Shown here: positions 1-6,863 of the stretch, piece after piece
How the letters are laid out: every line of letters starts with the position of its first letter
Numbering within the stretch: position 1 is the stretch's first letter
DNA from: Bacteroidales bacterium UBA4459
Lineage (GTDB): Bacteria; Bacteroidota; Bacteroidia; Bacteroidales; F082
DNA: 10,561 nucleotides
Assembly (NCBI GenBank): GCA_002389465.1
Contig: DGOT01000124.1
Span: 1-10,561 of the forward strand
Direction of reading: 5' to 3'
Made by a program: the position numbers and the translations under genes
The notes under the pieces: model-generated
Told to the model about the DNA's origin: nothing
Database searches by the model: none
The model's input: the letters and a program-made list of their open reading frames with translations, nothing else

Positions 1-128
1 GAAATAAGGTTGATAAGTAATTTGGTTTAGCTCCCTGATGGAGTGTAGTATCCTGTCATTTTTAAGCCAACCCGCAAAAAATACCGGTAGCAGCATGACT
101 TTTTCAACTCAGGCCGGTTGGTGTTGTG

Positions 129-159
129 TTGTTTTTATAAAGAAAGTTTAATATATTTG
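129..159 (+). promoter_or_regulatory. Candidate Bacteroidota promoter for the ELW-repeat protein
   Basis: TATATTTG at 152-159 matches the TAnnTTTG -7 element fully, and TTG at 129-131 lies 20 bases upstream, the usual spacing. Transcription would begin near 166 and leave a leader of about 105 bases before the ATG at 272. A second site, GATATTTG at 207-214, has one mismatch and no well-spaced TTG, so it is weaker. This is read by eye from the consensus and is not a mapped start. The rest of 1-271 shows no open frame, RNA gene or repeat that I can support; a weak CTCC/GGAG pairing at 31-43 has no T-tract. Confidence 0.55.
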
Positions 160-271
160 AAAATCAAATTGTTGGATGACAGGTAATTCTCTGTCGGTGT
201 TGTAAAGATATTTGACAAAAATCTCGCTAAAGAACGTAACTAAATGATAACCTTCACCAAATACCGATATT

Positions 272-1876
272 ATGAAAAAACTATTAACAATCGCATCTTT
301 ATTATTGATGCTAAACGCAAACGCCCAGACCTTTGAAAAACTGAACAGCTCAAGTTATCTTGTGGTTGGCAGAAATATAATTTACGATAACAAACTGTAT
401 TTTGACGCGGCTGCTACCCCATCCAACGAAGAACTCTGGGTAACGGACGGCACGCCTGCCGGCACCCAAATATTAAAAGATATAAATCCCGGTGGCAGTG
501 CAGATTTGTTTAATTTTATCGTTTTTAACAACAATTTCTATTTTCTTGCCAATGACGGAACCCATGGCAAAGAGCTTTGGATAACCGATGGTACATCAGA
601 CGGCACACAGCTGTTTAAGGATATAAATCCCGGTGTGGGAGATGGAATTCCAAATTATCTGACGGTTAATGGCAACAGGCTCTTTTTCGCGGCAAATAAC
701 GGCATAAATGGTAACGAGCTTTGGATTAGTGACGGGACATCAGCCGGAACACAATTGCTCAAAGATATCGATCCTAACGGCTCGGGAAATCCTTCCTATT
801 TGAACAATTATAACGATAAATTGTGTTTTGATGCTTTTACAGGAACTCTGGGGGGAGAACTTTGGATCACGGACGGCACGAGCATAGGAACGCAACTAGT
901 GAAGGATATAAATCCCGGAAGCGCTAGTAGCACGTTGGCGAACAGACAGACTTACCTGTATAACGGCAAGTTGTATTTTTCGGCAGATAATGGAGCACAT
1001 GGCCAGGAAATCTGGGTGACGGATGGTACCGGTACCGGGACACTGCTTCTGAAAGACATCAACCCCGGAGCTGCCGGTTCCGATCCGGATTTATTTACGG
1101 TTTACAACAACAAGTTGTATTTCAGAGCTAATGACGGGACACATGGCAGTGAACTATGGGTAACTGACGGAACTACTAACGGAACGCAACTGTTCAAAGA
1201 TATTAATCCCAATCCTAATTTAAGTGGCAACCCGTACGAGTTTATTGTTGTTGATGACAGGATGTTTTTTGGTGCTGATGACGGCACACACGGTTATGAA
1301 CTGTGGGTAACTGACGGTACTGCTGACGGAACGCAACTGTTTAAGGATATCAATTCCGGTGGAGACGCTAATCCCGGACATTTTACCATTTATAACAATA
1401 AATTATATATCAGGGCTATCGGTGGGAGTAATGGTTATGAATTATGGGAGAGTGATGGCACGGCTGAAGGGACGACAGTTATAGCGCCATCTGTTGCTCC
1501 GGGAACAAACCCCCTTCATTCTACCTGGGCTTTCGCTGTATATAACGGGTCTTTGTATTTTGCTGCTAATTACAACCTTACCGGTGAAGATCTGTGGAAA
1601 TATACCACCTCGGGTTCCGGTGTGGCACAATCTGTATATCAGCCCCGTATTTCAGTGTATCCCAATCCGGGTTCCGGCCGGTTCCATGTCAAAAGTGAAG
1701 AAAACAATATGTTGAGTTTGTCCGTGCTGAACCTTTCGGGACAGACGGTGCTCGCCGAAAACACAGTCGGAGATCAGGATGCTATTGATATAAGCAGCTA
1801 TCCGGCAGGCATCTATATGTTAAAAGTGTTCACAGACAAGGGCGTTTATTTAACAAAAATAATTCTTGAGAAATAA
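272..1876 (+). CDS. Secreted ELWxxDGTxxGT-repeat protein with type IX sorting domain
   Basis: The 534-residue product starts with a signal peptide (residues 1-18, basic MKK, hydrophobic core, cut after ANA before Q19). Residues about 27-445 are nine units of roughly 48 residues. Each has a KLYFxA-like strand (41, 88, 136, 183, 233, 281, 330, 377, 427) and then an ELWxxDGTxxGT stretch starting at 54, 101, 149, 196, 246 (EIW), 294, 343 and 390; the ninth, near 439-445, is decayed. Most units continue with QLxKDINPG. The regular short-strand pattern suggests blades of a beta-propeller, which is inference. Residues about 460-534 form a type A Por secretion tail (SVYPNPGSG, an AGIYMLKV-like strand, final KIILEK), so the protein should be exported by Sec and then by the type IX system to the surface or medium. 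The repeat family is recognised in Bacteroidota and elsewhere, but no enzymatic residues or ligand are evident. It appears monocistronic, with its own promoter upstream and a terminator downstream. Confidence 0.9.
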   Translation: MKKLLTIASLLLMLNANAQTFEKLNSSSYLVVGRNIIYDNKLYFDAAATPSNEELWVTDGTPAGTQILKDINPGGSADLFNFIVFNNNFYFLANDGTHGKELWITDGTSDGTQLFKDINPGVGDGIPNYLTVNGNRLFFAANNGINGNELWISDGTSAGTQLLKDIDPNGSGNPSYLNNYNDKLCFDAFTGTLGGELWITDGTSIGTQLVKDINPGSASSTLANRQTYLYNGKLYFSADNGAHGQEIWVTDGTGTGTLLLKDINPGAAGSDPDLFTVYNNKLYFRANDGTHGSELWVTDGTTNGTQLFKDINPNPNLSGNPYEFIVVDDRMFFGADDGTHGYELWVTDGTADGTQLFKDINSGGDANPGHFTIYNNKLYIRAIGGSNGYELWESDGTAEGTTVIAPSVAPGTNPLHSTWAFAVYNGSLYFAANYNLTGEDLWKYTTSGSGVAQSVYQPRISVYPNPGSGRFHVKSEENNMLSLSVLNLSGQTVLAENTVGDQDAIDISSYPAGIYMLKVFTDKGVYLTKIILEK

Positions 1877-1940
1877 CGGTTTGTCACCGGGTATTGTCAG
1901 TGCTTATGATCAAAGAGCAGCCTGGCAGGCCTCAATCCAC

Positions 1941-1970
1941 AAAAAAAACCCGGCATTTGCCGGGTTTTTT
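1941..1970. terminator. Bidirectional hairpin terminator between the ELW-repeat gene and rho
   Basis: The stem CCCGGC (1949-1954) pairs with GCCGGG (1959-1964) around a four-base ATTT loop. An eight-A tract (1941-1948) and a six-T tract (1965-1970) flank it and extend the pairing. Read on either strand, a GC-rich stem is followed by a U run, so it can end both the plus-strand secreted-protein gene (stop at 1876) and the minus-strand rho gene (stop at 1990). Confidence 0.9.
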
Positions 1971-1989
1971 CGTATCATTAAGACGGGTA

Positions 1990-3648
1990 TTACCCGTTCA
2001 TCGAAATCAGGAACTCTTCGTTGGTATTGGTGAATTTTATCCGGTCTTTCAAAAATTCCATGGCTTCCAGCGGGTTCATATCTGCCAGGTGATTGCGCAG
2101 TATCCATATCCTCTGGAGGTTTTCTTTGTCAATAAGCAGATCCTCACGGCGTGTACTCGAAGCCACAATGTCAATGGCCGGATAGATACGTTTGTTGGAT
2201 AATTTACGGTCGAGCTGAAGTTCCATATTACCGGTTCCCTTAAACTCCTCGAAAATAACTTCGTCCATCTTTGATCCGGTGTCAATCAGCGCTGTAGCAA
2301 GAATAGTGAGTGAACCACCATGCTCAATGTTTCTGGCAGCACCAAAGAACCGTTTCGGCTTTTGCAGGGCGTTAGCTTCAACACCTCCCGATAAAACCTT
2401 ACCTGAAGCAGGCGACATCGTATTGTAGGCCCTTGCCAGTCGGGTGATAGAGTCTAACAGGATCACCACATCATGGCCGCATTCTGTCAATCTTTTTGCT
2501 TTTTCCAATACCAGGTTGGCGATTTTCACATGCTTTTCAGCAGGCTCATCAAAAGTAGAGGCAATAACCTCGGCTTTTACGCTGCGTTCCATATCGGTAA
2601 CCTCTTCCGGGCGCTCATCAATTAAAAGTATGATGAGGTACACCTCGGGGTGGTTGGCTGCAATGGCATTGGCAATTTCTTTCAGTAATACAGTTTTACC
2701 TGTTTTTGGCTGTGAAACAATCAAACCACGCTGGCCTTTGCCAATAGGTGTAAACATATCCATGATGCGCACGGAGATCGTTTCTTCCTTATGCCCTGTT
2801 ATGTTAAACTTTTCTTCAGGGAACAACGGTTTCAGGTAATCGAAAGGTATTCTGTCGCGTACATCTTCCGGAAGTTTTCCATTGATTTTTTTCACTTTGA
2901 TCAAAGGGAAATACTTTTCGCTCTCTTTTGGAGGTCTGACAGAGCCCTTAACCGTATCGCCTGTTTTCAGCCCGAATAATTTGATCTGAGATTGCGACAC
3001 ATATACATCGTCCGGTGAGTTCAGGTAATAATAATCAGATGACCTCAGGAAGCCGTAGCCATCCGGCATGATCTCCAGAACACCTTCGGCAACCACCATG
3101 CCTTCAAACTCAAAAGCATATTCTTTTCTCTGTGGCCTTCTTTCGTTCTGATTTTCTTCTTTCTTCGCGTTGTTGTCTTTTCTGTAAGGCTGTTCGTAAG
3201 GTTTCTTTTCCTTGCGCTCCCTAACATTCTTCACTTCACGCTCTCTGGTGTTCTTCCCTTCATTTTTCGGACGGTCTTCTTTAACAGGGGTGCTGGTTTT
3301 CGCTATCGACTCTTCTTCCAGTGTATTAATCACCGGTTTTTTCACGTTTTCCCGCTTTGGCTTGTCCGAATGTGGTTTTACCCGTCTTTTTCTTTGGGAA
3401 TCGTCCGAAGTGTCCGATTTCGGTTTCCGCTCCTTTGCATGGGACGGTTTGGTTGAAGAAGTTCTTTCTCTTTCTTTTTTAGGTTCCTCTTCGTGTGTTT
3501 TGGCCGGCGGAGTTAATGCCTGCTGGTCCAGGATCTTGTAAATCAGGTCCTTCTTTAAAAGTTTGTCTGCCTTCGGAATGTTAAGGTCCTTGGCAATTTG
3601 TCTTAAATCAGCAACAAGTTTGCTATTTAATTCAATAATATCGTACAT
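1990..3648 (-). CDS. rho: Transcription termination factor Rho with long charged insert
   Basis: Rho is the hexameric RNA-dependent ATPase that loads on nascent RNA and stops RNA polymerase. This 552-residue protein is well beyond the roughly 420 of E. coli Rho. Residues 1-45 are the Rho N-terminal helical domain (LNSKLVADLRQIAKDL). Residues about 46-176 are a hydrophilic stretch rich in Lys, Arg, Glu and Ser with almost no hydrophobic residues, probably disordered. Residues about 178-255 are the cold-shock-type RNA-binding domain (GVLEIMPDGYGFLRS). The ATPase core follows: Walker A SQPKTGKT at 312-319, LLIDERPEEVTD at 341-352, Walker B VVILLD at 394-399, the loop SGGVEANALQKPKRFFGAARN region at 420-440, and GTGNMELQLDR at 471-481. 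All the key motifs look intact. The ATG at 3648 fits the start of the conserved N-terminal domain. The gene is divergent from the DUF4293 gene and appears to be transcribed alone. Confidence 0.97.
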   Translation of the reverse strand: MYDIIELNSKLVADLRQIAKDLNIPKADKLLKKDLIYKILDQQALTPPAKTHEEEPKKERERTSSTKPSHAKERKPKSDTSDDSQRKRRVKPHSDKPKRENVKKPVINTLEEESIAKTSTPVKEDRPKNEGKNTREREVKNVRERKEKKPYEQPYRKDNNAKKEENQNERRPQRKEYAFEFEGMVVAEGVLEIMPDGYGFLRSSDYYYLNSPDDVYVSQSQIKLFGLKTGDTVKGSVRPPKESEKYFPLIKVKKINGKLPEDVRDRIPFDYLKPLFPEEKFNITGHKEETISVRIMDMFTPIGKGQRGLIVSQPKTGKTVLLKEIANAIAANHPEVYLIILLIDERPEEVTDMERSVKAEVIASTFDEPAEKHVKIANLVLEKAKRLTECGHDVVILLDSITRLARAYNTMSPASGKVLSGGVEANALQKPKRFFGAARNIEHGGSLTILATALIDTGSKMDEVIFEEFKGTGNMELQLDRKLSNKRIYPAIDIVASSTRREDLLIDKENLQRIWILRNHLADMNPLEAMEFLKDRIKFTNTNEEFLISMNG

Positions 3649-3661
3649 AAATTATGGATTT

Positions 3662-3675
3662 AATCGTTTTCGATT
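3662..3675 (-). other. Small inverted repeat just upstream of the rho start codon
   Basis: AATCG (3662-3666) and CGATT (3671-3675) form a perfect 5-bp inverted repeat around TTTT, ending 13 bases before the rho ATG at 3648. In the mRNA it would be a short hairpin near the ribosome entry region. It could affect rho translation, but it is short and could be chance in this AT-rich leader. Confidence 0.3.
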
Positions 3676-3742
3676 GTTTTAATTTAAAAATCGAAATATT
3701 TTAGTGTAAATAATAATACTCTGTTATGGAGGATTTGCTAGC

Positions 3743-3761
3743 TATAGAAAGTAATTCTATA
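3743..3761 (-). other. Inverted repeat at the predicted 5' end of the rho leader
   Basis: TATAGAA (3743-3749) pairs with TTCTATA (3755-3761) around a five-base loop. If rho transcription starts about seven bases after the -7 element at 3768-3775, this hairpin would be the very 5' end of a leader of about 113 bases. A 5'-terminal stem can protect mRNA from decay; that role here is inference. Confidence 0.35.
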
Positions 3762-3767
3762 CCGCCG

Positions 3768-3797
3768 CAAATATACAACTTTTTACGTAAAAAGCAC
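3768..3797 (-). promoter_or_regulatory. Candidate rho promoter
   Basis: On the minus strand 3775-3768 reads TATATTTG, a full match to TAnnTTTG. The -33 element is poor: the bases at the 19-base spacing (3797-3795) read GTG rather than TTG. The predicted start is near 3761. A second site at 3834-3827 (AATATTTG) has one mismatch and no well-spaced partner. Confidence 0.45.
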
Positions 3798-3868
3798 TGA
3801 TTAAAATAAACTTATAAAGATTTTAGCAAATATTTGCTGATCTATCCCGTCTGAATACGCAAAATCCT

Positions 3869-3900
3869 TTCCTCATCTTTGGGGATATTATGTACTTTTG
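3869..3900 (+). promoter_or_regulatory. Candidate promoter of the DUF4293 gene
   Basis: TACTTTTG at 3893-3900 matches the TAnnTTTG -7 element exactly. TTC at 3869-3871 sits 21 bases upstream as an imperfect -33 element. Transcription would begin near 3907, only about 18 bases before the ATG at 3925. This argues against the in-frame TTG at 3898 as the start codon, because that codon lies inside the promoter element. Confidence 0.55.
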
Positions 3901-3924
3901 CAGCCAATTCTTAAATGTGTCGTC

Positions 3925-4395
3925 ATGATTCAACGCAAACAATCAGTGTTTTTACTTTTGGCAGCAGTAATGTTAGGTCTGCTCTATTATTTTCCTTTGG
4001 CATCGTTTATAGGAGACAAGGATTCACTTATGTTTTATGTGTATTTGGTTGCCAGCAGGGTGCCCGACCAGGTGCCTGACCTTCCTGTTTACTTCGTCCT
4101 GCCGGCTTTAACGTTGAATACATTAATAGTGTTGTTAACAATTGTATCGATATTTCTGTTCAGGAAACGTATGTTGCAACTCAACCTGGTACGCATCAAT
4201 TTAATGTTGTTGTTGCTTATGATAGCCGGATTCTTTTTCTATTACGTACCGAAACTGGAAAGTCTGTCAGGGGGGATAGCCGAATATGAAACGGGGATTT
4301 ATTTTCCATTGATAGCCTTCATTTTTTACATAATGGCTTACCGCGGGATTATGAGCGACGAAAGACTTGTGAGGTCTGCCGACAGATTACGGTAA
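3925..4395 (+). CDS. DUF4293 family four-helix membrane protein
   Basis: The 156-residue product opens MIQRKQSVFLLLA and ends near RGIMSDERLVRSADRLR, both hallmarks of the Bacteroidota family DUF4293. Four hydrophobic segments can be seen at about 7-27, 55-78, 90-109 and 124-139, and the C-terminal tail is charged. It is an inner-membrane protein of unknown function. I chose the ATG at 3925 over the in-frame TTG at 3898 because the longer form adds nine residues that do not fit the family start and overlaps a promoter-like element. It is divergent from rho and ends 14 bases before the end of the convergent phosphoesterase gene, with no hairpin in between. I recall that DUF4293 genes often lie beside rho in this phylum, but I cannot verify that here. 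Confidence 0.88.
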   Translation: MIQRKQSVFLLLAAVMLGLLYYFPLASFIGDKDSLMFYVYLVASRVPDQVPDLPVYFVLPALTLNTLIVLLTIVSIFLFRKRMLQLNLVRINLMLLLLMIAGFFFYYVPKLESLSGGIAEYETGIYFPLIAFIFYIMAYRGIMSDERLVRSADRLR

Positions 4396-4409
4396 CATAA
4401 CTTTATACA

Positions 4410-4913
4410 TCAGAAGTTTCTCCCTCTTTTAGCTTCAAAAACATCCAGATCTTTTATGTCTTGACCGTCAATGGTCAATCTGACCATAGTGATGGCTTTG
4501 TGAAGTCCGGAGTGCCCGGCTGCTCCGGGATTGATGTGCAGGAGTTCGTACTTTTTGTCGGGCATCACTTTTAAGATATGTGAATGGCCGGAGATAAATA
4601 ACTTAGGTTTGTATGTTTCGATTAACTTCCTGGCCTGCGGTTGGTACCTTCCCGGATAGCCACCGATGTGGATCATCAGCACTTTAACGTCTTCACACAA
4701 AAACACTTCGTACTCTTTGTACTCAGCTCTGACAATGTGATCGTCAATATTTCCGTAAACGGCTCTGAGTGGTTTCAGTGCAGCTAATTTGTCGGCCGTT
4801 TCCATGTTGCCGATATCGCCGGCATGCCATATCTCATCACAGTGCATAAAAAAATCGGACACCCCCGGATGGATGAACCCGTGTGTGTCCGATAAAATGC
4901 CAATTTTTTTCAT
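4410..4913 (-). CDS. YfcE/MJ0936-type metallophosphoesterase
   Basis: This is a 167-residue single-domain phosphodiesterase of the calcineurin-like superfamily, the usual size for the YfcE group. The metal-binding motifs appear in order: SDTHG (8-12, with D9 and H11), GDIG (32-35 region, D33), GNIDDH (54-59, N55), a histidine at 82 in MIHIGG where the family usually has a histidine-glycine pair, GHSH (109-112) and NPGA (128-131). All the metal ligands look present, so it should be an active, cytoplasmic two-metal phosphodiesterase. The natural substrate of this group is generally unknown. It starts 6 bases after the stop codon of the DUF3078 gene, so the two are almost certainly on one transcript from the promoter near 5869-5899. 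ATG 4913 gives the conserved MKKIGILSDTHG start. Confidence 0.92.
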   Translation of the reverse strand: MKKIGILSDTHGFIHPGVSDFFMHCDEIWHAGDIGNMETADKLAALKPLRAVYGNIDDHIVRAEYKEYEVFLCEDVKVLMIHIGGYPGRYQPQARKLIETYKPKLFISGHSHILKVMPDKKYELLHINPGAAGHSGLHKAITMVRLTIDGQDIKDLDVFEAKRGRNF

Positions 4914-4919
4914 CTTGTT

Positions 4920-5825
4920 TTAGAAAGCATAGCCGACACTCAGCATCAGCAATTCTTTAAACTGCGTACGCGGTCCCGTATTTCCGTCTTTATCCGTAAT
5001 CATCACGTTGTCGTTGTATAATAATTCTGTCGACAAGTCAACGCTCAGCCATTTGTTCACTTTCAGTCCAACCAGTACCTGCCAGTTGACCAGTAGATTC
5101 TGCGGGTTATCGAGGTAATCGGAAAAGAGTTCCAACTTAGTTCCCAGTGTAATGTTTTTAGCTACTTCTTTTGAAAGTACAGCAATAAGTTTGGCGCCGA
5201 ACATAAATTTTGACTTGTCGGCATGCTGGGTAATGTTTCCTGCAGTATCAAAAGTGGCGGGGTCAATACCAAATGAACCCAGATCGGCAAGCCTTTGGTC
5301 GGCAACGATGAGCCAGGCAGCAGTTGCAGGTGAGAAATTAAGCATAAACCAGTCGTTGGGTTTGTATTGAATGCCGGGGCCTATATCTACGTAACCCGGA
5401 ACCAGAAATTTGGAGATGTACGTAGAAGAGTCAACTCCATAGTCATATCCTTTGGCAAACTGGGAGCTGAACTTCCCCATGACGGAATAGTACCAGTTTT
5501 TTGAGAATTGATAGGCGTAACCTGGAATGTATTCGATTTTATCGTCTGTTTTCATGGGGTCAGCGTCACCGATTATTGAATATCCGAGTGCCAGATCCAG
5601 CCAATTGGTGAAATTGTGGTTCCCTTTCTGGTAATTCAATGACATATTGTATCTGCCAATGCCCGTGATGGAGTTTTCACCGCCGGCCGACCAGTTAGTA
5701 AACGAACTTTGTGAGAAATTCAAGCTGACTTTCCCCATCATGATCCAGTTGCCGAATTGCAGGGTGTCCTGTGCGCTGGCCGAAATGAAGCCAACGACTA
5801 AAAGAATTGAGAGTAATTTTTTCAT
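4920..5825 (-). CDS. DUF3078 family outer-membrane beta-barrel protein
   Basis: The 301-residue product has a signal peptide (1-18, cut in SASA before Q19) and the typical DUF3078 opening LNFSQSSFTNWSAGGENS at about 35-52. The rest is alternating strands with many aromatic residues (for example NHNFTNWLDLALGYS and NWYYSVMGKFS), and the chain ends in VGYAF with a terminal aromatic, as in outer-membrane barrels. It therefore likely sits in the outer membrane; its function is unknown in the family. It is the first gene of a two-gene unit with the phosphoesterase gene, 6 bases away. It has its own strong promoter in the 106-base gap after the TonB-type gene, so it need not depend on that gene. 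Confidence 0.88.
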   Translation of the reverse strand: MKKLLSILLVVGFISASAQDTLQFGNWIMMGKVSLNFSQSSFTNWSAGGENSITGIGRYNMSLNYQKGNHNFTNWLDLALGYSIIGDADPMKTDDKIEYIPGYAYQFSKNWYYSVMGKFSSQFAKGYDYGVDSSTYISKFLVPGYVDIGPGIQYKPNDWFMLNFSPATAAWLIVADQRLADLGSFGIDPATFDTAGNITQHADKSKFMFGAKLIAVLSKEVAKNITLGTKLELFSDYLDNPQNLLVNWQVLVGLKVNKWLSVDLSTELLYNDNVMITDKDGNTGPRTQFKELLMLSVGYAF

Positions 5826-5868
5826 ACGTTAATGGTCTAAATGATTTTAATGGTTTTGTTTTATGGCG

Positions 5869-5899
5869 CAAAGATAAATTTTTTGCGATTTCCGGCAAA
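5869..5899 (-). promoter_or_regulatory. Promoter of the DUF3078-phosphoesterase unit
   Basis: On the minus strand, TTTG (5899-5896) is followed after 19 bases by TATCTTTG (5876-5869). Both elements match the Bacteroidota consensus exactly. Transcription would begin near 5862, about 37 bases before the ATG at 5825. It is the best promoter match in the window. Confidence 0.7.
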
Positions 5900-5931
5900 T
5901 AAAACGGGCCAACACGTAAATATCAGCTTTG

Positions 5932-6738
5932 TTATAATCCTGAGTTGCCCTGGTTGGGGATTTGCTTGCTCTTTAGTTCATCGGGCGGGCGGAAGTTTAA
6001 TTCCATGTCATAACAAGTGCGTACGGCTTCGTTCTGCTTCATGCCCGGCACCCATCTGATCATTTGTACAACCCTGATCGCCTCTTCAGTGCATCCTCCA
6101 CCCAATGGTTCAATGACCATAATATTTGAAGGCAGACCGTTGGTTTCAAGTACAAAACGTAGTGTTACCGTTCCGGTCAGGTTTAATTTAATGGCAGCTT
6201 CAGGCATTTCCAATTTCTTTGTGATAAATTCCAGTACGGAAGAATATGCGGGGTCAACGATAGCCTGCGGTAATTTGTCCAGTTCTTTCAGCGAATAAAT
6301 CTTAAGCGATGAAGATACAGGCTCATAGGGTACAGGAATGTGTGTGTAACCACGTTTTTTTACCCACGACTTGTATCGTTTGATGTTGTATTTGATCTCA
6401 AACTCATATTCACTGCTTGCAGGAACTCCATAGTATGTGGCAGGTTCCCAGAGGATGAGCCTGAAAAGTTTAAAGGCTGCACTGTCAACCGAAGGAGAAA
6501 CCGAAGCTGTTACTTTTATATTGGAAGTCCCTCCGTCTTCATCAACGGTAAACGCAAGTGTTACAATACCTTCTTCACGGTCTGATAATGCCTGTTCCGG
6601 GTAGTCCATATGCATATGAAGAAAGTCCCTGATAAGGAGTTTTGATGAACGCGTTGCGGGCGGTTCGTATCCTTGCCCGTGTACACCCTGCAACAGGAAG
6701 GCGAAGAAAATAATTATGAGTGGCCGAACAAAAATCAT
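5932..6738 (-). CDS. Secreted protein with two TonB C-terminal-type domains
   Basis: The 268-residue product starts with a hydrophobic signal (about 1-21, ending GVHG before Q22). Two copies of the TonB C-terminal fold follow. The first is at about 44-120 (YPEQAL, then EGIVTLAFTVDEDG, ending in a WEPA strand and EYEFEIKYNIK). The second is at about 176-250 (MPEAAIKLNLTGTVTLRFVL, GGGCTEEAIRVVQMIRWVPG, YDMELNFRP). The second copy is closer to the family pattern and carries cysteines at 216 and 242. A standard TonB has an uncleaved membrane anchor and a proline-rich spacer; neither is present, and no ExbB or ExbD gene is nearby. It is probably a periplasmic or envelope protein using the fold for binding rather than for powering transport, which is inference. 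A TonB-type name should be read as domain content only. Confidence 0.8.
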   Translation of the reverse strand: MIFVRPLIIIFFAFLLQGVHGQGYEPPATRSSKLLIRDFLHMHMDYPEQALSDREEGIVTLAFTVDEDGGTSNIKVTASVSPSVDSAAFKLFRLILWEPATYYGVPASSEYEFEIKYNIKRYKSWVKKRGYTHIPVPYEPVSSSLKIYSLKELDKLPQAIVDPAYSSVLEFITKKLEMPEAAIKLNLTGTVTLRFVLETNGLPSNIMVIEPLGGGCTEEAIRVVQMIRWVPGMKQNEAVRTCYDMELNFRPPDELKSKQIPNQGNSGL

Positions 6739-6755
6739 GGTTGCAATTGAGCATA

Positions 6756-6786
6756 TAAAGATAGACCATTCTTTCGGTTAAATCAA
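6756..6786 (-). promoter_or_regulatory. Candidate promoter of the double TonB-type domain gene
   Basis: On the minus strand TTG (6786-6784) is followed after 20 bases by TATCTTTA (6763-6756), one base from the TAnnTTTG consensus. The predicted start is near 6749, giving a leader of only about 10 bases before the ATG at 6738. Confidence 0.45.
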
Positions 6787-6815
6787 CTATTCGAGCGAAA
6801 TACTATGCAAGAATC

Positions 6816-6847
6816 CTGCTGACGGATGGCGAAAATTGGTAACTTTA
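6816..6847 (+). promoter_or_regulatory. Weak candidate promoter of rmuC-rlmB
   Basis: TAACTTTA at 6840-6847 differs from TAnnTTTG at the last base, and CTG at 6816-6818 stands 21 bases upstream in place of TTG. It lies in the 125-base divergent gap between the TonB-type gene and rmuC. The predicted start is near 6854, about 10 bases before the ATG at 6864. Both elements are imperfect. Confidence 0.3.
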
Positions 6848-6863
6848 CTAAAAATTTAATACC

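Noticed and set aside
1..271. Possible end of an upstream gene or an RNA gene at the left edge
   Set aside because: All plus-strand frames hit early stops, and the only pairing (31-43) is too short and lacks a T-tract.
272..1876. Tandem DNA repeats as a mobile or CRISPR-like array
   Set aside because: The periodicity of about 144 bases is in frame, diverged and fully explained by the protein repeat.
1894..2202. Plus-strand open frame of 102 codons between the ELW-repeat gene and rho
   Set aside because: It crosses the two-way terminator and then overlaps the 3' part of rho in antisense; the protein has no sensible features.
3726..3800. Small plus-strand frame of 24 codons beginning ATG GAG GAT in the rho-DUF4293 gap
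   Set aside because: It runs across the predicted rho promoter and leader, has no promoter of its own, and shows no recognisable features; chance is the simpler explanation.
5932..6738. Annotation as a TonB energy transducer
   Set aside because: There is no retained membrane anchor, no proline-rich spacer and no ExbB/ExbD nearby; only the C-terminal-type fold is present, in two copies.
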